Below, piece after piece: positions 1-7,076 of a stretch of 12,279 nt of DNA. The position numbers were made by a program, and so were the translations under genes. The first letter of the stretch is position 1. Each line of letters starts with the position of its first letter. Origin of the DNA: an uncultured bacterium (GTDB lineage: Bacteria > Fidelibacterota > Marinisomatia > Marinisomatales > UBA1611); assembly GCA_938092125.1 (NCBI GenBank), contig CALKMQ010000120.1, positions 1 to 12,279 of the forward strand. Direction: 5' to 3'. The notes under the pieces were generated by a model. That model did no database searches and was not told the origin of the DNA. It saw nothing but the letters and a program-made list of their open reading frames with translations.

Positions 1-1181
1 ACAAATTTATTTACTCTTACGCCTTCTGCAGGCTCAACTTCAAACAAAGTTATAACAGGACCAGGATGGACATTGACAACTTTGCCCTCTACTCCATAAG
101 TAGAAAGAGATTGAGTTAAATAATTTGCTCTTTCAACTAATTCATCCCTACTCAGAGTGTCTGAGATACTTACCGGGTCTGTAAGCAAATCAGATGAGGG
201 AAGTATATATTTACGTTTTGGTTTTTTTCTATCTTCAATATCATCAATAACAACCTCCGCATTTTCAGCCATTTCTTCAATATTTAAATCTTCAGCTTGT
301 TTTCGAGCAATCTCCTCCTCTTCAATTGAGTGTTCTTCATTTAGAGCTTCTTCATTTAGAGCTTCTTCAGTTAGAGCTTCTTCAGTTAGAGGTTCTTCAG
401 TTAGAGGTTCTTCAGTTAGAGGTTCTTCAGTTAGAGCTTCTTCAGTTAGAGGTTCTTCAGTTAGAGGTTCTTCAGTTGAACTGCTTTCTAAGCCACCTAC
501 AGATTGTTCAATTATTGATTTATTATTTAAATCGTCAACTAAATTAATTTTAGATTTTAGTTCATTTGTATGATTTCTTTTTTCATTTTCTTTTGCAATT
601 AATTCACGGTTTTCTAAAAAACCGTTCCACGTTGAGAGCATTTTTTCTTTTAAAATCAATATTGGCTTATATAAATCAAGATCGAAATATGCTCTAACCA
701 ACATTATATAACCGGCTATAATGAATATCATACATCCATAGATACTCAACATATCCAAAAAAAAGTTAGCAAGCATACCTGAAAAAAATCCAGAATAATA
801 AAATTTAGAAGGCCCAAGGCTTAAATATATTGAAAATACCCCTACATTGATTGATAGCAGCAACATAGCAAGCAAACTATAAGAAGAAAGTTTAAGGGGT
901 TGGTTTTTATCTTTCTTAGAAAAAAAGACCCACCCCCAATAAACCCCCAAAATAGGGATAGCTAATGCAACATAACCAAAACCAAGCTTGATTAATAAAT
1001 GTGATACATAAACTCCTAGGATGCCCATAGGGTTATTAATTTGAGCATCTGGGCTTATGACTAATTCTTCGCTGGAATCATGCCCGATGAGACTGACAAC
1101 AATAAATGTGGAAACAGCCAAGATTAAAACACCAAGAATTTCATGGCGTTTATCATTTTTATTTGAAGTTTTCTTAGGCAT
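1..1181 (-). CDS. ftsK: DNA translocase FtsK, N-terminal part (runs off left edge)
   Basis: FtsK couples cell division to chromosome segregation: its N-terminal membrane domain sits at the septum and its C-terminal motor pumps DNA. Only the first 393 codons are present, in one open frame from an ATG at 1181 (MPKKTSNKND) to the window edge. About four hydrophobic segments are visible near residues 15-32, 52-82, 101-122 and 130-163, followed by a charged linker. The linker contains an acidic five-residue repeat (about 234-283). After it comes the start of the translocase alpha domain, with YILPSSDLL at 325-333 and a GPVITLFEVEPAEGVRV stretch at 374-390, both typical of FtsK/SpoIIIE. The Walker motifs and gamma domain would lie beyond the window. 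A 61-base gap separates it from gcvT, so it may have its own promoter. The family call is secure; the full length is unknown. Confidence 0.93.
   Translation of the reverse strand, partial: MPKKTSNKNDKRHEILGVLILAVSTFIVVSLIGHDSSEELVISPDAQINNPMGILGVYVSHLLIKLGFGYVALAIPILGVYWGWVFFSKKDKNQPLKLSSYSLLAMLLLSINVGVFSIYLSLGPSKFYYSGFFSGMLANFFLDMLSIYGCMIFIIAGYIMLVRAYFDLDLYKPILILKEKMLSTWNGFLENRELIAKENEKRNHTNELKSKINLVDDLNNKSIIEQSVGGLESSSTEEPLTEEPLTEEALTEEPLTEEPLTEEPLTEEALTEEALNEEALNEEHSIEEEEIARKQAEDLNIEEMAENAEVVIDDIEDRKKPKRKYILPSSDLLTDPVSISDTLSRDELVERANYLTQSLSTYGVEGKVVNVHPGPVITLFEVEPAEGVRVNKF
333..482 (-). repeat. 15-bp coding minisatellite inside ftsK (ten units, outermost degenerate)
   Basis: Ten contiguous 15-bp units, plus-strand form TTCTTCAGTTAGAGG or ...GAGC, run in frame with ftsK. 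Read on the minus strand they encode, from the N-terminal side, SSTEE, then PLTEE or ALTEE seven times, then ALNEE twice. A further degenerate copy (HSIEE, 318-332) follows. Many units are identical at the DNA level and the rest differ by one or two bases, which suggests recent slippage expansion. There are no spacers between units. Confidence 0.95.
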
Positions 1182-1242
1182 ATTGAGCTGATTCAAAAAT
1201 AAGAATAATAATTTAAATTATATATATAATTATGATTAATAA
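1182..1242 (-). promoter_or_regulatory. Intergenic gap upstream of ftsK, possible promoter
   Basis: This 61-base non-coding gap is almost entirely A/T. It contains a perfect 16-bp A/T palindrome at 1216-1231. On the minus strand it also holds TATTTTTG (1201 to 1194), which fits the TAnnTTTG -7 element described for Bacteroidota promoters, although no matching TTG lies about 20 bases upstream. The element sits only 12 bases from the ftsK ATG. In sequence this AT-rich, such matches arise easily by chance. A promoter here is plausible but unproven, and no GC-rich terminator hairpin is visible after gcvT. Confidence 0.25.
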
Positions 1243-2346
1243 TTAGCTTTTTAAACTACCTCTTTTATAAAAAGGCGCCTTTACTATCTCCCCTTTTTTA
1301 TTGCGACCTCTAATTCCGATTGAAATCAACTTATCTATGCCAAAATAATTCGCTTTTATATAACCGATACCTATACCTTTATTTAAACTAGGACTAATAG
1401 TCCCGCTAGACACATAACCAACTACCTCGTCTCCCATGATTATATCACAACCCGGTCTTGGAATACCTTTTTCAAGCATGACAAAATATATTAAAACAGT
1501 ATCTAAGGATTTTTTATTTAATATGATTTTATCGCGACCGATAAAATCACCTTTTTTTAGATTTGTAATCCACCCAAGACCAGCATTGAAAGGAGTAGTT
1601 TTAATATTCATATCACTACCATAAAGCAAATAACCCATTTCTAGCCTCAGAGTATCTCTTGAGCCTAAGCCCGCCGGCTTCACACCAGCACTCTTAAAGT
1701 CTTCAAGTATGGAATTCCAAATATGACTAGCAGCTTCATTTGAACAATAAATTTCAAAACCAAGCTCCCCGGTATAACCAGTCCTTGACAATAAAATATT
1801 AAAACCAAGAAAATCAATACTTTCAATAAAATTATAGAACTTTAATTTTGAAATATTTACCTCACAATTAGCTTGAATAACTGCACGTGATAAAGGTCCC
1901 TGTACCGCAATCATTGAAAGCTCATTACTTATATTTTCAATTTGAACACTTTTTGTTGAAACTGATTTGAGCCACTTGTATTTTTTTTCAATGCCTGAAG
2001 CATTAACTACTATCATATAATCTGATTTACGCTTATAAATAATAACATCATCAATCAGCCCGCCCGACTCATTACATATTGCAGAATATTGAGCCTGTCC
2101 AGGACTAAGTTTCCTGACATCATTTGTTGTGACTGTTTGAACAAATCTTTCAGATTCTTTTCCACTTATGATTAATTGCCCCATATGACAGACATCAAAA
2201 ATGGCAGCTTTGTTTCTAACAGCGCGGTGTTCATCAATTATACTACTATAAAATACAGGAAGGTAAAATCCGGAAAAATCTACAATATTATTACTGTTTG
2301 CAATATGAAAGTCATAAAGCGCTGTTTTTTTAGGTTCATGAGCCAT
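1243..2346 (-). CDS. gcvT: Aminomethyltransferase (glycine cleavage system T protein)
   Basis: T protein transfers the methylene carbon of the aminomethyl group on lipoylated H protein to tetrahydrofolate, releasing ammonia, in cytoplasmic glycine breakdown. The 367-residue length is normal. Family signatures are in the expected order: KKTALYDFH near the start, FDVCHMGQL at 50-58, NESGGLIDD at 92-100 (the family's conserved folate-site Asp lies in this pair), SRTGYTGELGFEIY at 187-200, GLGSRDTLRLEMG at 226-238, LYGSDMN at 241-247 and KAPFYKR near the C-terminus. The full-length fold and these motifs favour GcvT over the related YgfZ. The ATG overlaps the end of ruvA by 11 bases, implying coupled expression with a DNA-repair gene rather than with other glycine-cleavage genes, none of which is in the window. 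Confidence 0.96.
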   Translation of the reverse strand: MAHEPKKTALYDFHIANSNNIVDFSGFYLPVFYSSIIDEHRAVRNKAAIFDVCHMGQLIISGKESERFVQTVTTNDVRKLSPGQAQYSAICNESGGLIDDVIIYKRKSDYMIVVNASGIEKKYKWLKSVSTKSVQIENISNELSMIAVQGPLSRAVIQANCEVNISKLKFYNFIESIDFLGFNILLSRTGYTGELGFEIYCSNEAASHIWNSILEDFKSAGVKPAGLGSRDTLRLEMGYLLYGSDMNIKTTPFNAGLGWITNLKKGDFIGRDKIILNKKSLDTVLIYFVMLEKGIPRPGCDIIMGDEVVGYVSSGTISPSLNKGIGIGYIKANYFGIDKLISIGIRGRNKKGEIVKAPFYKRGSLKS

Positions 2347-2938
2347 TAAGTAGGTCTAAAGCTTCTTTTATTAAAGTTTCAATTCTTTTATTATTCTGTT
2401 CAGGATTCAATATACTTAGTTTTTCAATTACTTTTTTTGACTCAGTCTCGCTGTAGCCAAGACTAATCAATGCATTCAAAATATTATTAAAAATTTCTGA
2501 ATCTTTTTCATCATTGAAACCTAAATTTTCATCATCAACTTTAGAAAACTTATCTTTCAACTCTATGATAATCCTTTTAGCAGTCTTAGCACCTACTCCT
2601 GAAATGGAAGTCAATGTTTTAACATCACCTGAGATTATACAAGTTTTTAATTTTTCAGGCTCGATACCGCTTAATATTGTCATACCGAGCTTCGGCCCAA
2701 TTCCACTAATGGAAATTAACATCAAAAAGAGTTTTTTACTTGATTCATTAATAAAACCAAACAAATCTAATGCATCCTCTCTTACATGCATATGCGTAAC
2801 AAGAGATATAATTTCATTTAATTTAAAATTTCTAATAGAAGATGTTGACATATTTACTTTTATTCCCAAACCGCCCAATTCTATAATTACAAATTCTTTA
2901 TTTAAAGAAATTAGTTTCCCGCTAATTTTTGATATCAT
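2336..2938 (-). CDS. ruvA: Holliday junction branch migration protein RuvA
   Basis: RuvA binds four-way DNA junctions as a tetramer and loads the RuvB helicase for branch migration in recombinational repair. The 200-residue length is typical. The N-terminal OB-fold domain (about 1-65, opening MISKISGKL) is followed by two helix-hairpin-helix motifs, seen as SISGIGPKLG at about 76-85 and ISGVGAKTAKR at about 112-122. A linker rich in acidic residues precedes the C-terminal RuvB-binding domain (about 150-200), with the NALISLGYSETES signature. It lies 17 bases after ruvC, and its TGA stop overlaps the gcvT start by 11 bases. No ruvB is present in the window, so the motor must be encoded elsewhere. 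The start is an ATG with only a weak GAGA-like upstream purine stretch. Confidence 0.96.
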   Translation of the reverse strand: MISKISGKLISLNKEFVIIELGGLGIKVNMSTSSIRNFKLNEIISLVTHMHVREDALDLFGFINESSKKLFLMLISISGIGPKLGMTILSGIEPEKLKTCIISGDVKTLTSISGVGAKTAKRIIIELKDKFSKVDDENLGFNDEKDSEIFNNILNALISLGYSETESKKVIEKLSILNPEQNNKRIETLIKEALDLLNGS

Positions 2939-2955
2939 TGCTTTTCTCTTTAGTT

Positions 2956-3441
2956 CTATAAAGTGTTATAGTTATTTACAAAACAAATCCCAACTGCAAT
3001 AGCATCAGTTATATCTATAGGTTGAGGAAGCGCATCCAACTTTAAAATACTTGCTACCATAAACTGCACCTGCTCTTTTGTTGCTGATCCATTACCACAT
3101 AGAGACTGTTTTACTTTCCTAGGCGCAAACTGAAAAATATCAAGATTTAATTTAGCTCCAGCTAACATCATTGAAGCACGTGATTGCCCTAAAACTACAG
3201 CAGATTTTACATTTTTGCTGTAGAAACTATCTTCAATTGCCATAATACTAGGATTAAATTTATTTATTATAGAATGAGTTTCATCATGTAAGTGCAACAA
3301 TCGTTTTTCAAGACGATCTTTTTTATCTGGTTTTATTACACCATATGCAGCAAGCTTAATAAGTGATTTTTGAAAGTCGATTATGCTAAAGCCCGTAATA
3401 TTAATTCCCGGGTCAATAGATATAATTCTAGTTATACTCAA
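2956..3441 (-). CDS. ruvC: Crossover junction endodeoxyribonuclease RuvC (TTG start)
   Basis: RuvC is the dimeric, metal-dependent resolvase that cleaves Holliday junctions after RuvAB branch migration. The 161-residue protein has the family's acidic active site: D10 in SIDPGINITG, E70 in MAIEDSFY, and D143 and D146 in DITDAIAVGIC. The FAPRKVKQSLCGNGSATKEQV segment (about 105-125) is also characteristic. The start is TTG at 3441: the IDPG motif follows within ten residues as in other RuvCs, and the next in-frame Met lies far inside the nuclease fold at MAIED. The TTG forms a four-base TTGA overlap with the TGA stop of the YebC gene, which fits translational coupling and makes a strong Shine-Dalgarno site less necessary; none is seen. 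Confidence 0.95.
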   Translation of the reverse strand: MSITRIISIDPGINITGFSIIDFQKSLIKLAAYGVIKPDKKDRLEKRLLHLHDETHSIINKFNPSIMAIEDSFYSKNVKSAVVLGQSRASMMLAGAKLNLDIFQFAPRKVKQSLCGNGSATKEQVQFMVASILKLDALPQPIDITDAIAVGICFVNNYNTL

Positions 3442-4169
3442 CTTATTTCATTGATGGAAAAATTTGAATATACTTGATTTACATCATCATGATTATCAAT
3501 GATTTCCATCAAATTCAAGATTTTATCAGCATCTTCAATATCAACACTTTGTAAAGAATTTGGAGACATTATAAGTTCTGATGATTTAATATTATAACCT
3601 TTTTTTTCAAGGTTCTCTTTAACCACCATTAACTCACTTTGCTCTGTAAATACATACGCATCTGTTTCATCTATCTCGAAGTCATTAGCCCCACTATTTA
3701 AAATATCATTTAATAAAGTATCTTCATCCGGTAAACTTGATACTAATATTATTATCCCTATTCTTTTAAACATCCAGGAAACACTACCTGGCTCTGCTAA
3801 ACTGCCATTATTTTTATTCAGGATATGCCTAAGTTCTGATACAGTTCGATTTTTATTATCTGTTATAACTTCCATATATATTGCTATACCAATTGGGCCA
3901 TATGCTTCATAAATCATTTCCTCATAATTAACTCCTTCTAATTCTCCCGTGCCTTTTTTAATTGCTCTCAAAATATTATCTTGAGGCATATTATTTGACC
4001 GAGCATTAGATACCGCTCTTCTTAGCCGAGGATTCGCTTCTAAATCGCCACCACCAAGTCTAGCCGCAACTGTAATTTCTTTAATTATTTTTGTGAATAC
4101 TTTTCCCCTTTTTGCATCCTGGGCTCCTTTACGGTGCTTGATATTTGCCCATTTACTATGCCCAGCCAT
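3438..4169 (-). CDS. yebC: YebC/PmpR-family protein (TACO1 family)
   Basis: The 243-residue protein begins with the nearly invariant MAGHSKWANIKHRKGAQDAKRGK signature and continues with LRRAVSNARSNNMPQDNI, both diagnostic of the family. Members have been described as DNA-binding transcriptional regulators (PmpR-like) and, more recently, as ribosome-associated factors that relieve stalling at proline stretches, like mitochondrial TACO1. The sequence alone does not decide between these roles. The middle and C-terminal parts are acidic (for example DETDAYVFTEQSEL), as usual. The gene sits between a SPOR-domain gene (one-base TAATG overlap upstream, with GAGG about ten bases before the ATG) and ruvC (four-base TTGA overlap downstream). 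Linkage of yebC with ruvC and ruvA is widespread in bacteria and supports the call. Confidence 0.97.
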   Translation of the reverse strand: MAGHSKWANIKHRKGAQDAKRGKVFTKIIKEITVAARLGGGDLEANPRLRRAVSNARSNNMPQDNILRAIKKGTGELEGVNYEEMIYEAYGPIGIAIYMEVITDNKNRTVSELRHILNKNNGSLAEPGSVSWMFKRIGIIILVSSLPDEDTLLNDILNSGANDFEIDETDAYVFTEQSELMVVKENLEKKGYNIKSSELIMSPNSLQSVDIEDADKILNLMEIIDNHDDVNQVYSNFSINEIS

Positions 4170-4609
4170 TATTTTCCGTCCTCAATGATTGTTTTTGTTC
4201 TTATAATCCATGAATCTTTGACACCCAACCTTGAGATAGTTTTAATTGCTTTTTCAGCATTTTTTCTAACGGTGTAATTTCCAATTCGAAGTTTATAAAG
4301 AGGGGTCTCAAAATCCACATAGACAGTATCTCCTAAAATATTTTGAAATCTTTTTGCTTCTGCTCTAGCAATTGAAGCAATTGACGACTCAAAAATTTGA
4401 ATTCGATAAACTTCGAATGTTCCAATTTCTTTATTTTTCATAGAATCAATTAATGGAATATGACCCCCAGTTAACACCCTATTAATAATTAATGGAAATT
4501 CAGGTAATTTTTCATGCAAATCATTTTGATTAAACCAAAATAAAGAGTCATCTAATTGAGAAAAAACATAAATATGAGAAAAAAAAATTAGTATGCTTTT
4601 TTTTATCAT
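4169..4609 (-). CDS. Small exported SPOR-domain protein
   Basis: I place the start at the ATG at 4609, which forms a four-base ATGA overlap with the batE stop and gives a 146-residue protein opening with a signal peptide (MIKKSILIFFSHIYVFSQ). A longer frame from 4639 would add ten residues before that signal and is less likely. There is no lipobox cysteine after the hydrophobic core, so it is probably a secreted periplasmic protein. The C-terminal half (about 65-140) resembles a SPOR domain: FEVYRIQIFESSIASIARAEAKRF, then a beta strand with YKLRIGNYTVRKNAEKAIKTI. SPOR domains bind denuded glycan strands in septal peptidoglycan. The N-terminal half (about 20-64) is not recognised. It may act at the cell wall with the Bat proteins or FtsK, but that is inferred from position only. 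Confidence 0.75.
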   Translation of the reverse strand: MIKKSILIFFSHIYVFSQLDDSLFWFNQNDLHEKLPEFPLIINRVLTGGHIPLIDSMKNKEIGTFEVYRIQIFESSIASIARAEAKRFQNILGDTVYVDFETPLYKLRIGNYTVRKNAEKAIKTISRLGVKDSWIIRTKTIIEDGK

Positions 4610-5355
4610 AATTGACGAAAAGTATTTGAAGGAATCCAAGCTTTATCGCCATTAGTGATAGCTATTTCAATCCAGTCTCCTTGCTTTTGATAAATTTTTG
4701 CTCTCGTACCTTCATTAATAGTAAAAAGCATTGTATTCTCCCCAACAAATGGACCAGAATATGCATTAACTTCATTTGAAATAATAATTCCAGATTGTTG
4801 TGCATTTTTTTCAAAAATTAAATCAATTAAAATCAAATGCAATACTGTGATTAAGATAACAAGCATGAAAAGAGATTTTCGCACAATTTCATTACTAAAT
4901 ATAAAAAATTTTGATGCCACAAAAAAACAAACTGTGAAAAGAACGATCAAACTTCCAAAAAGAAGCCATTCACTAAAATTATAATTTGATTTAATGTTTA
5001 TATATATTTGAACAGGTAAAAATTCTGGCGGTAATACTATACGATCTTTCATAGATGCCATTGCTATTTCTAAATTATATTTCGCATCATTCAATCTTGG
5101 ATTAAGCAAGATTGCTTTGTTATATGCCCAAATAGCTTGCCCGATAAGCCCTTGCCTATAATAAGCATTTCCAAGATTATAATACAACTTACTACTATGC
5201 AGGTCATACGAAATAATCTTTTCATAAAGCTCAATTGAATCACCATAATTACCTTCATTATAATATGAATTTGCAGCCTCAAATATTTCAAATTCGTTAT
5301 TTGCTGTAACGATTGACATAATTGTGATATATATGAAAATTTTAATTATTAACAT
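4606..5355 (-). CDS. batE: BatE-like TPR and SH3b membrane protein
   Basis: This 249-residue protein has a hydrophobic N-terminus (MLIIKIFIYITIMSIVTANN, a signal peptide or anchor). It continues with at least two TPR units (about 23-92, seen as AANSYYNEGNYGDSIELYEKI and LYYNLGNAYYRQGLIGQAIWAYNKAI). Two membrane helices follow (about 130-152 and 160-181), and then a C-terminal bacterial SH3-like domain (about 188-247), with the Gly-Asp-Trp segment GDWIEI at 226-231. TPR, two helices and SH3b in that order is the BatE architecture. TPRs bind protein partners and SH3b domains often contact cell wall or peptides. The ATG overlaps the batD stop by seven bases (ATGTTAA), and its own TGA overlaps the SPOR gene start. 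Confidence 0.88.
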   Translation of the reverse strand: MLIIKIFIYITIMSIVTANNEFEIFEAANSYYNEGNYGDSIELYEKIISYDLHSSKLYYNLGNAYYRQGLIGQAIWAYNKAILLNPRLNDAKYNLEIAMASMKDRIVLPPEFLPVQIYINIKSNYNFSEWLLFGSLIVLFTVCFFVASKFFIFSNEIVRKSLFMLVILITVLHLILIDLIFEKNAQQSGIIISNEVNAYSGPFVGENTMLFTINEGTRAKIYQKQGDWIEIAITNGDKAWIPSNTFRQL

Positions 5356-7076
5356 GTTTCATCAATTTTTTTAAGTATTTTAGAAATATTTTTTTTTACT
5401 GTTTCCCTATCGTCTAAAGATGCAAACCCATAAGACATTCTATCGCAAATTTTCACTACTTCAATAAGTTCGCTTAAAAGGGCTTTAGGCATAAAATTTT
5501 TAAGTAGGTCATTGATGGACAAAGTATCAAGATTAGCATTGGAAAGTTGAAATCTATCTTTTAAAAAAACGTAAATAATTTTTGAATTATCAAAAGAATC
5601 ATCAATAGAATAATTTTCGAGAGATTTAATAGCTTTTTTCAAAGCACTATTTTTTATTTTTTCAGGCAATCTATCTAGATTATAACCTATGACGTATTTA
5701 GCCAATAAAGGTGAAATTAAAATAAATACACTTAATATGTAGATATAAAAGGCATAAGAAAAAGAACTCGGATTTATTGGAGATAACTGAACGTTACCCA
5801 TATGGATATATTTAATATCTCTACCAATAACTTCAATATCCCTCTTAGTAAGTCCATTATTTGCTAAATAGCTTTTACTTAAATTTTTAACAAAAACAGA
5901 CTGCGGTTTCGATGTTAGTCTTTGCCATTTTTCAAGTTTAGGATTAAAATAAGTAAGTGCTATTGGAGGAATAGTTAATTTCCCCGGCAATCTAGGAACC
6001 AAGATGTACTCCCATGTCATTTTACCAGACAATTCAACTCTAAATACATTTTTCTCAAATCGTTCCTTGGGAGGAAATTGATCAATTTCGTCAGAAAACT
6101 TAATTTCAGGTAGAGTAAACAAACCCATATTACCAGTTCCATCAATTGATATTTTAAATGTTACGGCTTCATTTACGCTTGTCGAGTCGACATCAGTTTC
6201 AGTGAAAATTTTAAAACTCCCAACCCCACCAGTAAATCCACTAGGTCTAGGACTAGGGTATTTTTTAATAGCCACTTCATGAACCTGAGTTTTTAATATT
6301 TTTGTTTCTGTTTCAGTAAAAAAAGAGTCAAAAAAAGGATTGAAAAAAAGATCTCTGTTGTTTCTTTTTTTATTTTTTTGTTTTTTCACTTTTACAGATA
6401 AAGGTTGTAAAACATGCTCGTTACCTGAAATTGGGAATAATGCAACTTTATATAAAGTACCCTCCTGATAGTTAACTCCGTTGAGAGAAATATTTTTAAA
6501 CTTAATCTGATTTGGCCTAAAAATCTCTTCAGCCCAAAACCCTGGGAATTTTGGGATTTCAAAAGGCTCAATTGAACACTCGACTTTCCTATAAATTTTA
6601 TAAGTCAGTATAATTTGCTCTCCCAGGTAAACTTTATCTTTATTTAATTCTGCTGAAATAAAAACATCTAAGTCCTTTTTACTTAATTTAGATTTTTCCA
6701 CTTGAATTGTAATTTTGTTTGTGGATATTTTTTCCCCTCCAATCGATATTGTTAGAGAAGGTATTATTAACTTTCCTACTTTTTTTGGAGAAATCATCCA
6801 AGACATGATTTTTGAATTGGTCATTCGACCATTAATCCACTGCATAGTGGTTTGCTGACTTGGGCCACTAATTATATCAAAATCTTTAAAGATGCTACTG
6901 GCATTGAAATCTCCAAATGCATTGGTACTCTCTAACTCAATCTTATAATTTATTACGTCGTCAAGATTAATATTATTCTTATCAACAAATGCTTTAGCCT
7001 GGAAACAAAATATAAAAGACAAATTAAAAATCAATATAAAACAAATTGTTTTCATCTTATTACCAATCTTTTTCAT
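5349..7076 (-). CDS. batD: BatD, periplasmic protein with C-terminal anchor
   Basis: The 575-residue protein begins with a signal peptide ending near QAKA (residues 26-29). An alternative ATG eight codons in (7055) would remove the 17-base overlap with batC and still keep the signal; the two cannot be separated by eye. The long exported part has BatD signatures: FVDKNNINLDDVINYKIEL after the signal, GPSQQTTMQWINGRM at 71-85 followed by ISPKKVGKLIIPSLTI, and a FFNPFFDSFF tract at about 244-253. It repeats the 'P, G, hydrophobic, IPP' strand pattern at 361-371. One membrane helix (about 438-460) anchors it, leaving a charged cytoplasmic tail of about 115 residues. BatD is a conserved part of Bat (originally 'Bacteroides aerotolerance') clusters. 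Its biochemical role is not established. Confidence 0.9.
   Translation of the reverse strand: MKKIGNKMKTICFILIFNLSFIFCFQAKAFVDKNNINLDDVINYKIELESTNAFGDFNASSIFKDFDIISGPSQQTTMQWINGRMTNSKIMSWMISPKKVGKLIIPSLTISIGGEKISTNKITIQVEKSKLSKKDLDVFISAELNKDKVYLGEQIILTYKIYRKVECSIEPFEIPKFPGFWAEEIFRPNQIKFKNISLNGVNYQEGTLYKVALFPISGNEHVLQPLSVKVKKQKNKKRNNRDLFFNPFFDSFFTETETKILKTQVHEVAIKKYPSPRPSGFTGGVGSFKIFTETDVDSTSVNEAVTFKISIDGTGNMGLFTLPEIKFSDEIDQFPPKERFEKNVFRVELSGKMTWEYILVPRLPGKLTIPPIALTYFNPKLEKWQRLTSKPQSVFVKNLSKSYLANNGLTKRDIEVIGRDIKYIHMGNVQLSPINPSSFSYAFYIYILSVFILISPLLAKYVIGYNLDRLPEKIKNSALKKAIKSLENYSIDDSFDNSKIIYVFLKDRFQLSNANLDTLSINDLLKNFMPKALLSELIEVVKICDRMSYGFASLDDRETVKKNISKILKKIDETC

Noticed and set aside
157..573. 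Plus-strand open frames of up to 138 residues, rich in SSVRGSSVRA-like repeats, over ftsK
   Set aside because: They are antisense readings of the ftsK minisatellite. The minus frame has clear FtsK homology on both sides of the repeat, and the repeat's 15-bp period keeps every frame open.
1216..1231. Perfect 16-bp palindrome as an operator
   Set aside because: It is made only of A and T with an alternating TA core. Such palindromes are expected by chance in this base composition and no regulator gene is nearby.
1436..1624. 62-residue plus-strand open frame inside gcvT
   Set aside because: It is antisense to conserved gcvT motifs and has no recognisable features.
2514..3002. 162-residue plus-strand open frame over ruvA
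   Set aside because: It is fully antisense to ruvA, whose OB fold and helix-hairpin-helix motifs are clear. The plus frame has no recognisable domain.
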